From Streptomyces sp. CB02414 (GTDB lineage: Bacteria > Actinomycetota > Actinomycetes > Streptomycetales > Streptomycetaceae): a stretch of DNA of 64,000 bases. Under the pieces are notes generated by a model that had not been told where the DNA came from, searched no databases, and saw only the letters and a program-made list of their open reading frames with translations. The stretch is from assembly GCF_001905385.1 (NCBI RefSeq), contig NZ_LIPF01000010.1:62001-126000 (forward strand). The letters run 5' to 3'. The position numbers and the translations under genes were made by a program. This document shows, piece by piece, positions 42,324 through 50,839 of this stretch; the first letter of the stretch is position 1, and every line of letters starts with the position of its first letter.

Positions 42324-43430
42324 GGAGACGACCCGGCGGGCGATTTCGCGGTCGACGGCCGGCGCCAGCCAGTCCATCAGTTCGCGGTAGACGCCGCCGA
42401 GCACGACCGCTTCGGGGTCGAAGAGGTTCACGGCGCCCGACACGACGACGCCCAGGTGCCGCCCCGCCCGCTCGATCGCGGCCAGCGCGGCCCGCTCACC
42501 CCGCTGGGCGCGGCCTCCGAGTTCCGCGACGCCCCGCACACCCGTGGCCGCGTCGATGCCGGCCGCCCGGAGCAGGGCGGCCTGTCCGGCGTACTGCTCC
42601 AGGCAGCCGTGCGCCCCGCACCGGCACAGGGGCCCGTCGGGGTCGACGACCATGTGCCCGATCTCCCCGGCGAAGCCGTGCGCTCCCCGCAGCAGCTCCC
42701 CCTTGAGCACCAGGGCGCCGCCGATGCCGATCTCTCCGGTCAGGTGGAGGAAGCTGCGCACGCCCTCGGTGCCGGCGCCGAACCACAGCTCGGCCAGGGC
42801 AGCGGCGTTGGCCTCGTTGTCGGAGCTGACCGGCAGCGGACGGTGGGCCGGGCGCAGGGCGAGGAGCGCCTGCGCGAACAGGCCCTCCACCGCGACGCGC
42901 CGCCAGCCCAGGTTGGGGGCCTGGCGGACGGTGCCGCCGGTCACCAGGCCGGGCAGGGCGACGTGCGCGCCGGCCGGCACGAGGTCCTGCTCGGCCGCCG
43001 AGCCGATGGCGCGCGCCGCCAGCCGGGCGGCGCGCGCCAGCACCTCGGAGGGCTGGACCCCGCGGTTGTCGACGTGCTCGACGAGCCGGACCCGGTCGGT
43101 GCCGGCGAGGTCGACGACGCACACGGTGACGTAGTCGATGTTGATCTCCACGCCGAGCCCCGCCGGACCCGACCTGGACACCTTCAGGACGGTGCCGGGC
43201 CGCCCCGCCTGACCGCTGCTCGTCTTGCCGCCCTCGGAGACGAAGCCGTACTCCAGCAACTGCTCGACCAGCGACGAGACGGCCGCGCGGGTCAGTCCGA
43301 CGTGCGCGGCGATCCCGGCCCGGGTCGCCTCCCCCGCGTCGTGGACGGCCCTCAGGACGAGGCTGAGGTTGTGCCGTCTGACCGTGGCCTTGTCGGCCTT
43401 CGGCTCCAGGGGGGTGAGGTTGTTCTTCAT
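42189..43430 (-). CDS. ROK-family transcriptional regulator (NagC/XylR type)
   Basis: The 413-residue protein has an N-terminal winged helix (LVLRAVHDAGEATRAGIAAHVGLTRAAVSSLVEQLLEYGFV) and a ROK domain with SSDNEANAAALAELWFG, GEIGIGGALVLKG and the zinc motif CRCGAHGCLEQY. As the only regulator in the sugar locus it probably controls the ABC operon, alpha-xylosidase and MFS gene in response to an oligosaccharide or xylose. ATG 43430 has no ribosome site; TACGCT lies about 10 bp upstream, so a near-leaderless start is possible. Its 3' end is duplicated in the adjacent tandem repeat. Confidence 0.9.
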   Translation of the reverse strand: MKNNLTPLEPKADKATVRRHNLSLVLRAVHDAGEATRAGIAAHVGLTRAAVSSLVEQLLEYGFVSEGGKTSSGQAGRPGTVLKVSRSGPAGLGVEINIDYVTVCVVDLAGTDRVRLVEHVDNRGVQPSEVLARAARLAARAIGSAAEQDLVPAGAHVALPGLVTGGTVRQAPNLGWRRVAVEGLFAQALLALRPAHRPLPVSSDNEANAAALAELWFGAGTEGVRSFLHLTGEIGIGGALVLKGELLRGAHGFAGEIGHMVVDPDGPLCRCGAHGCLEQYAGQAALLRAAGIDAATGVRGVAELGGRAQRGERAALAAIERAGRHLGVVVSGAVNLFDPEAVVLGGVYRELMDWLAPAVDREIARRVVSGLWQEDGKRLRASSPLGDAARGAAGTIVREVLADPVAYAGREGG

Positions 43431-43525
43431 GGTGGTGTCGAGCGTATGCGACCGGCAGGGCTCCGACCTGCGCCGCTGTGGTCGCGGGGCACCCTTGCCC
43501 GTCCTCGTCCGGGCCTCTAGCCTGA

Positions 43526-43548
43526 CTTTGTGCCGCAAATAAACAAAG
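43526..43548. promoter_or_regulatory. Inverted repeat over the MFS gene start
   Basis: CTTTGT (43526-43531) and ACAAAG (43543-43548) form an exact inverted repeat with 11 bp between, overlapping the GTG start at 43530. TAGCCT at 43518-43523 is a -10 at leaderless distance. A ROK repressor here would block initiation. The site is also about 100 bp from the ROK start. Confidence 0.55.
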
Positions 43549-44738
43549 CCCGTTCGCACAGCGCCGTGCCGGGCTCCCGCAACGACCTCGCCCGTCTCCG
43601 TGTCGCCCTGACCGCATTCTTCGCCCTCGACGGTTTCATCTTCGCCGGCTGGGTCGTACGCATCCCCGCCATCAAGGAGCAGACCGGCGCCTCGGCCAGT
43701 GCCCTGGGCCTGGCCCTGCTCGGCGTCTCCGCGGGTGCCGTCGTCACCATGACGCTCACCGGACGGCTCTGCCGCCGCTACGGCAGCCACCCCGTCACCG
43801 TCGCCTGCGCGGTCCTGCTCTGCCTCAGCGTCGCGCTGCCCCCGCTCACCCACTCCGCGCTCGCCCTCGGCCTGGTCCTGCTGGTCTTCGGCAGCGCGTA
43901 CGGCGGGATCAACGTCGCCTTCAACAGCGCCGCCGTCGACCTGGTGGCCGTGCTGCGGCGCCCCATCATGCCCAGCTTCCACGCCGCGTTCAGTCTCGGC
44001 GGCATGGTCGGCGCGGGGCTCGGCGGTCTGGTCGCCGGGTCGCTGTCGCCCGTGCGGCACCTGCTCTGCCTCACCGCCATCGGTCTGGTCGTGACCTTGT
44101 TCGCGGGCCGCGCCCTGCTGCGCTGCGAACCCGCCGCGCCACCGGACGGCGCCGACCGGGACCAGCGTGCCCCGCGCCGGCTCGACCGCCGCACGCGCCG
44201 CCTGGTCGTCACCTTCGGCGTGATCGCGCTGTGCACGGCCTACGGCGAGGGCGCCATGGCCGACTGGGGCGCGCTGCACCTGGAACAGGATCTCGACGCC
44301 TCCCCGGGGATGGCGGCCGCGGGCTACTCCTGCTTCGCGCTCGCCATGACGGTCGGCAGGCTGACCGGCACGACCCTGCTGGAGCGCCTGGGCCGGACGA
44401 CCACGGTGGTGGCCGGCGGCACGACCGCCGTGGCCGGCATGCTGCTGGGCTCGCTCGCCCCGTCCGTGTGGGCGGCGCTGTTCGGCTTCGCGATCACCGG
44501 GCTCGGGCTCGCCAACATCTTCCCGGTCGCGATCGAACGGGCGGGCGCGCTGGGCGGTCCCGCCGGCGTCGCCACCGCGTCCACCCTGGGTTACGGCGGC
44601 ATGCTGCTCGGGCCGCCCGCGATCGGCTTCATGGCCGACTGGTTCTCGCTGCCCGCCGCGCTCACCAGCGTGGCGGCGCTCGCGGCGGTGGCGGTCCTCG
44701 TCGCCGTCGCGACCCGTCGGGCGGCGGCACCGGGCTGA
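43530..44738 (+). CDS. MFS transporter
   Basis: The 402-residue protein has about 12 hydrophobic segments and the MFS pattern FALDGFIFAGWVVRIPAIKEQTGAS, GYSCFALAMTVGRLTG and a central polar loop with DRDQRAPRRLDRRTRR. It resembles Streptomyces MFS proteins placed in sugar or drug transport; no substrate can be assigned. GTG 43530 with TAGCCT 6 bp upstream indicates a leaderless message. It is divergent from the ROK regulator. Confidence 0.88.
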   Translation: MPQINKARSHSAVPGSRNDLARLRVALTAFFALDGFIFAGWVVRIPAIKEQTGASASALGLALLGVSAGAVVTMTLTGRLCRRYGSHPVTVACAVLLCLSVALPPLTHSALALGLVLLVFGSAYGGINVAFNSAAVDLVAVLRRPIMPSFHAAFSLGGMVGAGLGGLVAGSLSPVRHLLCLTAIGLVVTLFAGRALLRCEPAAPPDGADRDQRAPRRLDRRTRRLVVTFGVIALCTAYGEGAMADWGALHLEQDLDASPGMAAAGYSCFALAMTVGRLTGTTLLERLGRTTTVVAGGTTAVAGMLLGSLAPSVWAALFGFAITGLGLANIFPVAIERAGALGGPAGVATASTLGYGGMLLGPPAIGFMADWFSLPAALTSVAALAAVAVLVAVATRRAAAPG

Positions 44739-44797
44739 GCCGTCCAGTACCTCGGAGTACTCCCTTCGAGCGCACTCGATCCGGCACACTCACCGCC

Positions 44798-45538
44798 ATG
44801 GAGACCGTTGCGTACCTCGATGTCCTGGCCCGCGAGGGCGCGTTGCTCGCCAAATCCGCCGAGTCGGCGGGCACCGGCGCCGAGGTGCCGACCTGCCCCG
44901 GCTGGCGGGTGCGCGACCTGCTGCGGCACACGGGCACGGTGCACCGCTGGGCGCAGACGATCGTCGCCGAGGAGCACACCGGCCCCCGGCCCGACGGCGG
45001 CCTGCCCGACCTCGACGGCGGCGACCTGCTGACCTGGTTCCGGGAAGGACACGGGCGGTTGGTCGACACGCTCACCGGTGCCGCACCCGACGTGCGCTGC
45101 TGGCACTTCCTGCCCGCGCCGTCCCCGCTGGCGTTCTGGGCACGGCGGCAGGCCCACGAGACGACCGTGCACCGCATCGACGCGGAGTCGGCCCTGGGCG
45201 GCACGCCGACCGCCGTCGGTGCGGACTTCGCGGTGGACGGCATCGACGAGTTGCTCTGCGCCTTCCACGCCCGCCCCAAGAGCGCCGTACGCACCGAGGA
45301 GCCCCGCACGCTGCGGGTGCGGGCGACGGACGTGCCCGGCGCGGTGTGGACCGTACGGTTGTCGGCCGAGCCGCCCGTGACCGAGCGGACGGGCGGCGGT
45401 GACGCCGACTGCGAACTCTCCGGGCCCGCCGCACTGCTGTACCCGGCACTGTGGAACCGCCTGCCGTTTCCCGGGGTGGCCGGCGACGCCTCGCTCGCCG
45501 CGCTGTGGCGCGAGAGGTCGGGCATCACCTGGAAGTGA
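44798..45538 (+). CDS. Mycothiol-dependent maleylpyruvate isomerase-family enzyme
   Basis: The 246-residue protein has the DinB-like MDMPI_N domain with VPTCPGWRVRDLLRHTGTVHRWAQ and a later ARRQAHETTVHRIDAE, where His and Glu form the metal site of this family. The C-terminal part contains an SCP2-like domain with WNRLPFPGV. Members use mycothiol as cofactor, which supports an actinobacterial host. ATG 44798 has CACACT 7 bp upstream and no ribosome site, so it is probably leaderless. The substrate is unknown. Confidence 0.85.
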   Translation: METVAYLDVLAREGALLAKSAESAGTGAEVPTCPGWRVRDLLRHTGTVHRWAQTIVAEEHTGPRPDGGLPDLDGGDLLTWFREGHGRLVDTLTGAAPDVRCWHFLPAPSPLAFWARRQAHETTVHRIDAESALGGTPTAVGADFAVDGIDELLCAFHARPKSAVRTEEPRTLRVRATDVPGAVWTVRLSAEPPVTERTGGGDADCELSGPAALLYPALWNRLPFPGVAGDASLAALWRERSGITWK

Positions 45539-45592
45539 ACCGGCCGCACCGCGAGCAGGGGCCGGGTCGGCCCGTCTGGGAGACTTGACGCC

Positions 45593-45877
45593 ATGACGAC
45601 TCACGGGGGACGGCGTACGCAGGGCGAGCGGGACGCGATCACGGTCGAGATCGGCTACGCGCTGTGCAGCGCGGCGTTCGCGGCGGCCGTGCTGTTCGGG
45701 GCCGTGGCGGGGCCGGCGTATCTTTTCGGAGTGACCGGCGGGCTCCGCGATGTGCTCTTCGGGGCGGGTGCGGTGCTGGCCGTCGTCGTGTTCTTCGTGC
45801 GGGTGGCGAGCGTGCTGCTGCGCTTCGCGCGTGCCGGTCAGCCCAGCCAGCCCGGCCGCACCAAGCCCGACTCGTAG
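45593..45877 (+). CDS. Small membrane protein (DUF6332-like)
   Basis: The 94-residue protein starts MTTHGGRRTQGERDAITVEIGYALCSAAF, then has two hydrophobic segments (about residues 22-45 and 55-75) and a short basic tail. The RRTQGERDAITVEIGYAL start resembles DUF6332 proteins of unknown function. ATG 45593 has GAGACT 7 bp upstream, again a leaderless pattern. Its last 40 bp overlap the 3' end of the convergent response-regulator gene. Confidence 0.65.
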   Translation: MTTHGGRRTQGERDAITVEIGYALCSAAFAAAVLFGAVAGPAYLFGVTGGLRDVLFGAGAVLAVVVFFVRVASVLLRFARAGQPSQPGRTKPDS

Positions 45878-46503
45878 GCCAGTACGACCAGTTGGGCCCG
45901 GTCGCGGGCGCCCAGCTTCACCATGGTGCGGCTGACGTGGGTCTTGGCGGTGAGCGGGCTGACGACCAGGCGGCGGGCGATCTCCTCGTTGGACAGGCCG
46001 ATGCCGACCAGGGCCATCACCTCCCGCTCCCGTTCGGTGAGCCGGGCCAGCTGCCCGGCCGCGGCGGGTTCCTTGGAGCGGGCCGCGAACTCGGCGATCA
46101 GCCGGCGCGTCACCCCCGGCGAGAGCAGTGCGTCTCCGGCGACCACCGCCCGCACGGCGCGCAGCAGTTCCTCCGGCTCGGTGTCCTTGACCAGGAAGCC
46201 GGAGGCGCCTGAGCGGATCGCCTCGAAGACGTACTCGTCGAGTTCGAAGGTGGTGAGCATGACCACCTTCACGTCCCTCAGCGCGGCGTCCCCCGTGATC
46301 CTGCGGGTCGCCGCCAGGCCGTCCTGCACCGGCATGCGGATGTCCATCAGGACGACGTCGGGGCGCAGTTCGCGGATCGCGCGCACCGCCTCCTCCCCGT
46401 CGGCCGCCTCCGCGGCCACCTCGATGTCGGGCTGCGCGTCCAGCAGCGCCCGGAAACCGGCGCGTACCAGTGACTGGTCGTCGGCGAGCAGTACGCGGAT
46501 CAC
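45838..46503 (-). CDS. NarL/LuxR-family response regulator
   Basis: The 221-residue protein has a receiver domain with D54 in LMDIRMP as phosphoacceptor, the acidic pair in LLADDQS and Lys in FLVKDTEP. The C-terminal HTH is LTEREREVMALVGIGLSNEEIARRL...TAKTHVSRTMVKLGARDR. It pairs with the kinase upstream and overlaps its stop by 4 bp (GTGA). GTG 46503 follows GGAGGA. The gene also overlaps the small membrane protein by 40 bp at its 3' end. Targets are not visible. Confidence 0.93.
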   Translation of the reverse strand: MIRVLLADDQSLVRAGFRALLDAQPDIEVAAEAADGEEAVRAIRELRPDVVLMDIRMPVQDGLAATRRITGDAALRDVKVVMLTTFELDEYVFEAIRSGASGFLVKDTEPEELLRAVRAVVAGDALLSPGVTRRLIAEFAARSKEPAAAGQLARLTEREREVMALVGIGLSNEEIARRLVVSPLTAKTHVSRTMVKLGARDRAQLVVLAYESGLVRPGWLG

Positions 46504-47786
46504 CGGTCCTCCTCCGTGGTGTGGGCGTTCTCTGCGTTGGCGTTCTTGGCGTTCTTGGCGTTCGTGACGCCCCCGGTGCCGATGGGCAGTGTCGCCAGCA
46601 CCCGGAAGCCGCCGTCGGGGCGCGGGCCCGCCTCGATGGTGCCACCGAGCGCCGCCGCCCGTTCCCGCATTCCGGCCAGCCCGTTGCCGCTGCCGCCGGC
46701 CTCGGCACCGGTCGCGGGTCCGTCGTCGTCGACGCGCAGCCGCAGCACGCCGCCGTCCCGGGCGAGGCACACGCGTGCGTGCCGCGAACCGGAGTGGCGT
46801 ACGACGTTGGTGAGGGCCTCCTGCACGATGCGGAACGCGGCGAGGTCGGCACCGGGCGGCAGCGCCGGCGGCTCGCCCTCGACCTCGACGGTGAGGCCCG
46901 CGCTCGCCGCCTGCCCGACCAGCTCGGGCAGGCGGTCGAGCCCGGGGGCGGGCGTGCGCGGGGCGTCGCCGGGGGTGCGCAGGGTGTCGAGGACCTGGCG
47001 CACCTCGCCGAGCGCCTCCTTGCTCTTGGCCTTGATGGTGGTGAGCGCGGTCCGCGCCTGCTCCGGGTCGGTGTCGAGGAGCGCGAGTCCGACACCCGCC
47101 TGCACGTTGATGACGGAGATGCTGTGCGCGAGGACGTCGTGCAGCTCGCGGGCGATCCGCAGCCGCTCCTCGTCCGCGCGCCGCCGGGCCGCCTGCGCCC
47201 GCTCGGCCCGCTCCTTCGCCCACTGCTCGCGCCGGGTCCGGGCCAGCTCCGACACCGCCACGATCGCCACCACCCAGACGGCGATGACGACCTCCCCGCC
47301 CCAGGAGGCGGCGGAGTCCGACGACGGCGGCAGCCAGCGGTACAGCCAGTGCACCAGCAGGACGTGTCCCGCCCACAGCGCCGCCAGGGCCGACCACGCG
47401 GCCCTGCGGTGCCCGGAGACGACGGCGCTGAAGCAGGCCAGTGCCACGGCCAGGAGGACCGGCCCGTACGGGTATCCGGCGGCCAGGTAGACCAGGGTGG
47501 TGGCCGACGTGCCGAACACGACCGCCACCGGGTACCGCTGCCGCCACAGGAGCGCCGCGCCCGTCAGGAACAGGAGCACGCGCGCGAAGGGGTCCAGACC
47601 GGCGCGCTCGCCCTCCTGGGAGTGGGCGGCGAAGTTGGAACCGACCAGCACGAACGCCGTGAGCAGTGCCGTGGAGCGCCAGGGCCACCGGTGGCGGTGC
47701 TCCGCTTCGTCCCGGCGATGCCACCACGGGGGCCCGTGCCGCCACCACTGCGGCGGCCCGCCCACGTGCCCGCGCTGTCCGTCCAT
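46500..47786 (-). CDS. Sensor histidine kinase (NarX/DesK type)
   Basis: The 428-residue kinase has four or five hydrophobic segments in the N-terminal 150 residues, then a coiled region and the dimerisation/His box RIARELHDVLAHSISVI, with H as phosphodonor. The ATPase domain has VQEALTNVVRHSGSRH and GNGLAGMRERAAALGG. The C-terminus carries a low-complexity tail of NAKNAKNANAEN type from repeated ttcttggc units. ATG 47786 has TAGCGT 7 bp upstream, a leaderless pattern; GTG 47795 is an alternative. The next gene starts at its stop codon. Confidence 0.9.
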   Translation of the reverse strand: MDGQRGHVGGPPQWWRHGPPWWHRRDEAEHRHRWPWRSTALLTAFVLVGSNFAAHSQEGERAGLDPFARVLLFLTGAALLWRQRYPVAVVFGTSATTLVYLAAGYPYGPVLLAVALACFSAVVSGHRRAAWSALAALWAGHVLLVHWLYRWLPPSSDSAASWGGEVVIAVWVVAIVAVSELARTRREQWAKERAERAQAARRRADEERLRIARELHDVLAHSISVINVQAGVGLALLDTDPEQARTALTTIKAKSKEALGEVRQVLDTLRTPGDAPRTPAPGLDRLPELVGQAASAGLTVEVEGEPPALPPGADLAAFRIVQEALTNVVRHSGSRHARVCLARDGGVLRLRVDDDGPATGAEAGGSGNGLAGMRERAAALGGTIEAGPRPDGGFRVLATLPIGTGGVTNAKNAKNANAENAHTTEEDR

Positions 47787-47933
47787 GACCGCCACGCTAG
47801 ACGCCGCACGACGGGAGCGGCGTCACCCGCGCGTGGTGATCACGCGTACTCCCGGAGAAGTACGCCCCGGTCGCTCCCAGGGCTCGCACGGCGTGCGTGA
47901 GCGGTGCCCGTCAGGGTGGTCGGGGCGGGGCGC

Positions 47934-49265
47934 TCAGGTGCCGGCCTCGTCGTCCGCGGGGCGCGCGGCGCCTGGGGTGTCCGGCATGCCCGCGCCCGCC
48001 GGTGTGTCCGCACCCGTCGCCGCGTCCGGAGCGCCCGTCGGCTCCGCCGTGCGCGCGGGCCGGCGGTCCATCGCCGCCAGCGCGCGCTGGGCCAGGGGGT
48101 GGCTGCGGACCAGCTCGCCCAGGGAGGTCGAACCCTGCGTGATGTCCTTGAACGCCTTCCAGGCCGGACGGAACCCGGTCAGGGCGGCGTGGAACAGCCC
48201 CGGCCGGCGCTCGAAGATCGCCAGCATGCGCTTGCCGACGCTCATCTCGACGCCGAGGCCGGCCTTGACGGCGAAGGCGTAGTTCAGGGCCTGCTTGCGC
48301 GCGTCCACGGCGTCGTGCGCCTCGGCGATGCGCACCGCCCATTCGCCCGCGAGCCGTCCCGAGCGCAGGGCGAAGGAGATGCCCTCGCGGGTCCACGGCT
48401 CCAGGAGCCCGGCCGCGTCGCCGCAGACCAGGACCCGGCCGCGGGACAGCGGCGAGTCGTCGGCACGGCAGCGCGTCAGGTGGCCGGAGGAGATGCTCGG
48501 TTCGAAGCCGGCGAGGCCCAGGCGGCCGACGAAGTCCTCCAGGTACCGCTTGGTCGCCGCGCCCTCGCCGCGCGCCGAGATGACGCCGACCGTGAGGGTG
48601 TCGCCCTTGGGGAAGACCCAGCCGTAACTGCCGGGCATCGGCCCCCAGTCGATGAGGACCCGTCCCTTCCAGTCCTCGGCGACGGTATCCGGCACCGGGA
48701 TCTCCGCCTCCAGGCCCAGGTCGACCTGGTCGAGCTTCACGCCGACGTGCGCGCCTATCCGGCTGGCGCTGCCGTCCGCGCCGACGACGGCCCGCGCCAG
48801 CACCGTCTCGCCGCCCTGGAGGACGACGGCGACCGTGCGCCGGTCCGGCACCGCCGACCCGTGCTGCTCCACCCGGGTCACGGTGGCCCCGGTGCGCAGC
48901 TCGGCGCCCGCCTTCTGGGCGTGCTCGACGAGCTGCTGGTCGAACTCGGGCCGGTTGATCAGGCCGAACAGCATCTGACGGGAACGCCGGGTCCGGGTGA
49001 AGCGGCCGTTGTTCGAGAACGTCACCGCGTGCACCCGGTCCCGGAAGGGCAGCTCGAAGCCGGGCGGAAGGGTGTCGCGCGAGGGACCGATGATGCCGCC
49101 GCCGCACGTCTTGTAGCGGGGCAGCTCCGCCTTCTCCAGCAACAGCACGCGCCGCCCCGCGACCGCCGCCGCGTAGGCGGCCGAGGCCCCCGCCGGTCCC
49201 GCGCCCACCACGACCACGTCCCAGACCTGACGCGTGTCGTCCGCCGAAGAGTTCTCGCTGCTCAC
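47934..49265 (-). CDS. Geranylgeranyl reductase-family FAD-dependent oxidoreductase
   Basis: The 443-residue enzyme has an N-terminal FAD-binding GxGxxG motif in VVVVGAGPAGASAAYAAAVAG, then KTCGGG, and a later CGDAAGLLEPWTREGISFAL. This matches the geranylgeranyl reductase family, which reduces isoprenoid double bonds; in Streptomyces such enzymes act on menaquinone or other isoprenoid chains. The C-terminal 40 residues are Pro/Ala-rich. The GTG start 49265 has GGGAGC upstream. It is divergent from the M20 peptidase gene. Confidence 0.85.
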   Translation of the reverse strand: MSSENSSADDTRQVWDVVVVGAGPAGASAAYAAAVAGRRVLLLEKAELPRYKTCGGGIIGPSRDTLPPGFELPFRDRVHAVTFSNNGRFTRTRRSRQMLFGLINRPEFDQQLVEHAQKAGAELRTGATVTRVEQHGSAVPDRRTVAVVLQGGETVLARAVVGADGSASRIGAHVGVKLDQVDLGLEAEIPVPDTVAEDWKGRVLIDWGPMPGSYGWVFPKGDTLTVGVISARGEGAATKRYLEDFVGRLGLAGFEPSISSGHLTRCRADDSPLSRGRVLVCGDAAGLLEPWTREGISFALRSGRLAGEWAVRIAEAHDAVDARKQALNYAFAVKAGLGVEMSVGKRMLAIFERRPGLFHAALTGFRPAWKAFKDITQGSTSLGELVRSHPLAQRALAAMDRRPARTAEPTGAPDAATGADTPAGAGMPDTPGAARPADDEAGT

Positions 49266-49410
49266 GATGGTCTACTGCTCCCAACAAACCGCATGCCGCA
49301 CCTGACCCCCGCATCCTACGGCGGGCATCGCCGCAGGCCACTGTGGGAGGATCGGCCCTACCAATCCAAGTACTCCTCGGTACAACGTCGCACCCACAAG
49401 GAGCGTGCCC

Positions 49411-50766
49411 ATGTCGTCGAATCCGGTCGCCGAGACCGTCTCCTCGCTGATGCCCAGGGCGAAGGAGGAGCTCACCGCGCTGGTGGCCTTCAAATCGGTG
49501 GCGGACTTCGACCAGTTCCCGCGCAGCGAGAGCGTGGGCGCCGCCAACTGGATAGCGGCCGCGCTGCGGGCCGAGGGCTTCCAGGACGTGGACCTGCTCG
49601 ACACGCCGGACGGCACGCAGTCGGTGTACGGGTACCTGCCCGGGCCCGAGGGCGCCAGGACGGTGCTGCTCTACGCCCACTACGACGTGCAGCCGCCGCT
49701 CGACGAGGCCGGCTGGGTGACCCCGCCGTTCGAGCTGACCGAGCGCGACGGCCGCTGGTACGGGCGCGGCGCGGCCGACTGCAAGGGCGGTGTACTGATG
49801 CACCTGCTCGCGCTGCGCGCGCTGAAGGCGAACGGCGGCGTGCCGGTGCACGTGAAGGTGATCGCCGAGGGTTCGGAGGAGCAGGGCACGGGCGGCCTGG
49901 AACGGTACGCCGAGCAGCACCCGGAGCTGCTGGCCGCGGACACCGTCGTCATCGGCGACGCGGGCAACTTCCGGGTCGGGCTGCCGACGGTCACCTCGAC
50001 GCTGCGCGGCATGACGATGGTGCGCGTGCAGGTCGACACGCTGGAGGGCAACCTGCACTCCGGCCAGTTCGGCGGCGCCGCGCCCGACGCGCTGGGCGCC
50101 CTGATCCGCGTACTGGACTCGCTGCGTGCCGAAGACGGCTCGACGACCGTCGACGGGCTGGCGGCGGACAGCGACTGGGCGGGATTGGCCTACGACGAGG
50201 AGCAGTTCCGCCGGGACGCCCGGGTGCTGGACGGTGTGGAGCTGATCGGTTCCGGTTCGGTCGCCGACCGGATCTGGGCGCGGCCTGCCGTCACGGTGCT
50301 CGGCATCGACTGCCCGCCGGTCGTCGGGGCAACCCCGTCGGTGCAGGCGAGCGCGAGGGCGCTGGTGAGCCTGAGGGTGCCGCCGGGCGTGGACGCCGCC
50401 GAGGCCACCAAGCTGCTCCAGGCCCACCTGGAGGCGCGGACGCCGTGGGGTGCGCGGGTCGCCGTCGAGCAGATCGGCCAGGGCCAGCCGTTCCGCGCCG
50501 ACACCACCAGCCCGGCGTACCAGGCCATGGCGGACGCGATGGCGGTGGCGTACCCGGGTGAGGAGATGCAGTACGCCGGTCAGGGCGGCTCCATCCCGCT
50601 GTGCAACACCCTGGCGGCGCTGTACCCGCGGGCGGAGATCCTGCTGATCGGCCTGAGCGAGCCGGAGGCGCAGATCCACGCCGTGAACGAGAGCGTGTCC
50701 CCCGAGGAGCTGGAGCGGCTGTCGGTCGCGGAGGCGCTGTTCCTGCGCAACTACGCGGCGGGCTGA
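49411..50766 (+). CDS. M20-family dipeptidase
   Basis: The 451-residue enzyme has the binuclear zinc site of M20 peptidases: H90 and a nearby Asp in LYAHYDVQPP, D123 in GAADCKGG, then E156-E157 in EGSEEQGTGG and a late H in QIHAVNES. The dimerisation lid is between residues 190 and 320. It probably cleaves dipeptides or N-acyl amino acids. ATG 49411 has AAGGAG 7 bp upstream, and GTG 49405 is too close to that site. A terminator follows the stop codon. Confidence 0.92.
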   Translation: MSSNPVAETVSSLMPRAKEELTALVAFKSVADFDQFPRSESVGAANWIAAALRAEGFQDVDLLDTPDGTQSVYGYLPGPEGARTVLLYAHYDVQPPLDEAGWVTPPFELTERDGRWYGRGAADCKGGVLMHLLALRALKANGGVPVHVKVIAEGSEEQGTGGLERYAEQHPELLAADTVVIGDAGNFRVGLPTVTSTLRGMTMVRVQVDTLEGNLHSGQFGGAAPDALGALIRVLDSLRAEDGSTTVDGLAADSDWAGLAYDEEQFRRDARVLDGVELIGSGSVADRIWARPAVTVLGIDCPPVVGATPSVQASARALVSLRVPPGVDAAEATKLLQAHLEARTPWGARVAVEQIGQGQPFRADTTSPAYQAMADAMAVAYPGEEMQYAGQGGSIPLCNTLAALYPRAEILLIGLSEPEAQIHAVNESVSPEELERLSVAEALFLRNYAAG

Positions 50767-50799
50767 GCCCGGCCGGTCCCGGTTCGTCCGTCGGCAGAG

Positions 50800-50823
50800 G
50801 GGCCCCGCCACCGGGTGGGGCCC
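50800..50823 (+). terminator. Terminator after M20 peptidase
   Basis: GGGCCCCGCC (50800-50809) pairs with GGTGGGGCCC (50814-50823) with one G-U pair and a 4-nt loop. It begins 34 bp after the peptidase stop codon. Confidence 0.75.
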
Positions 50824-50839
50824 TGCCTACGGTCGTGCC

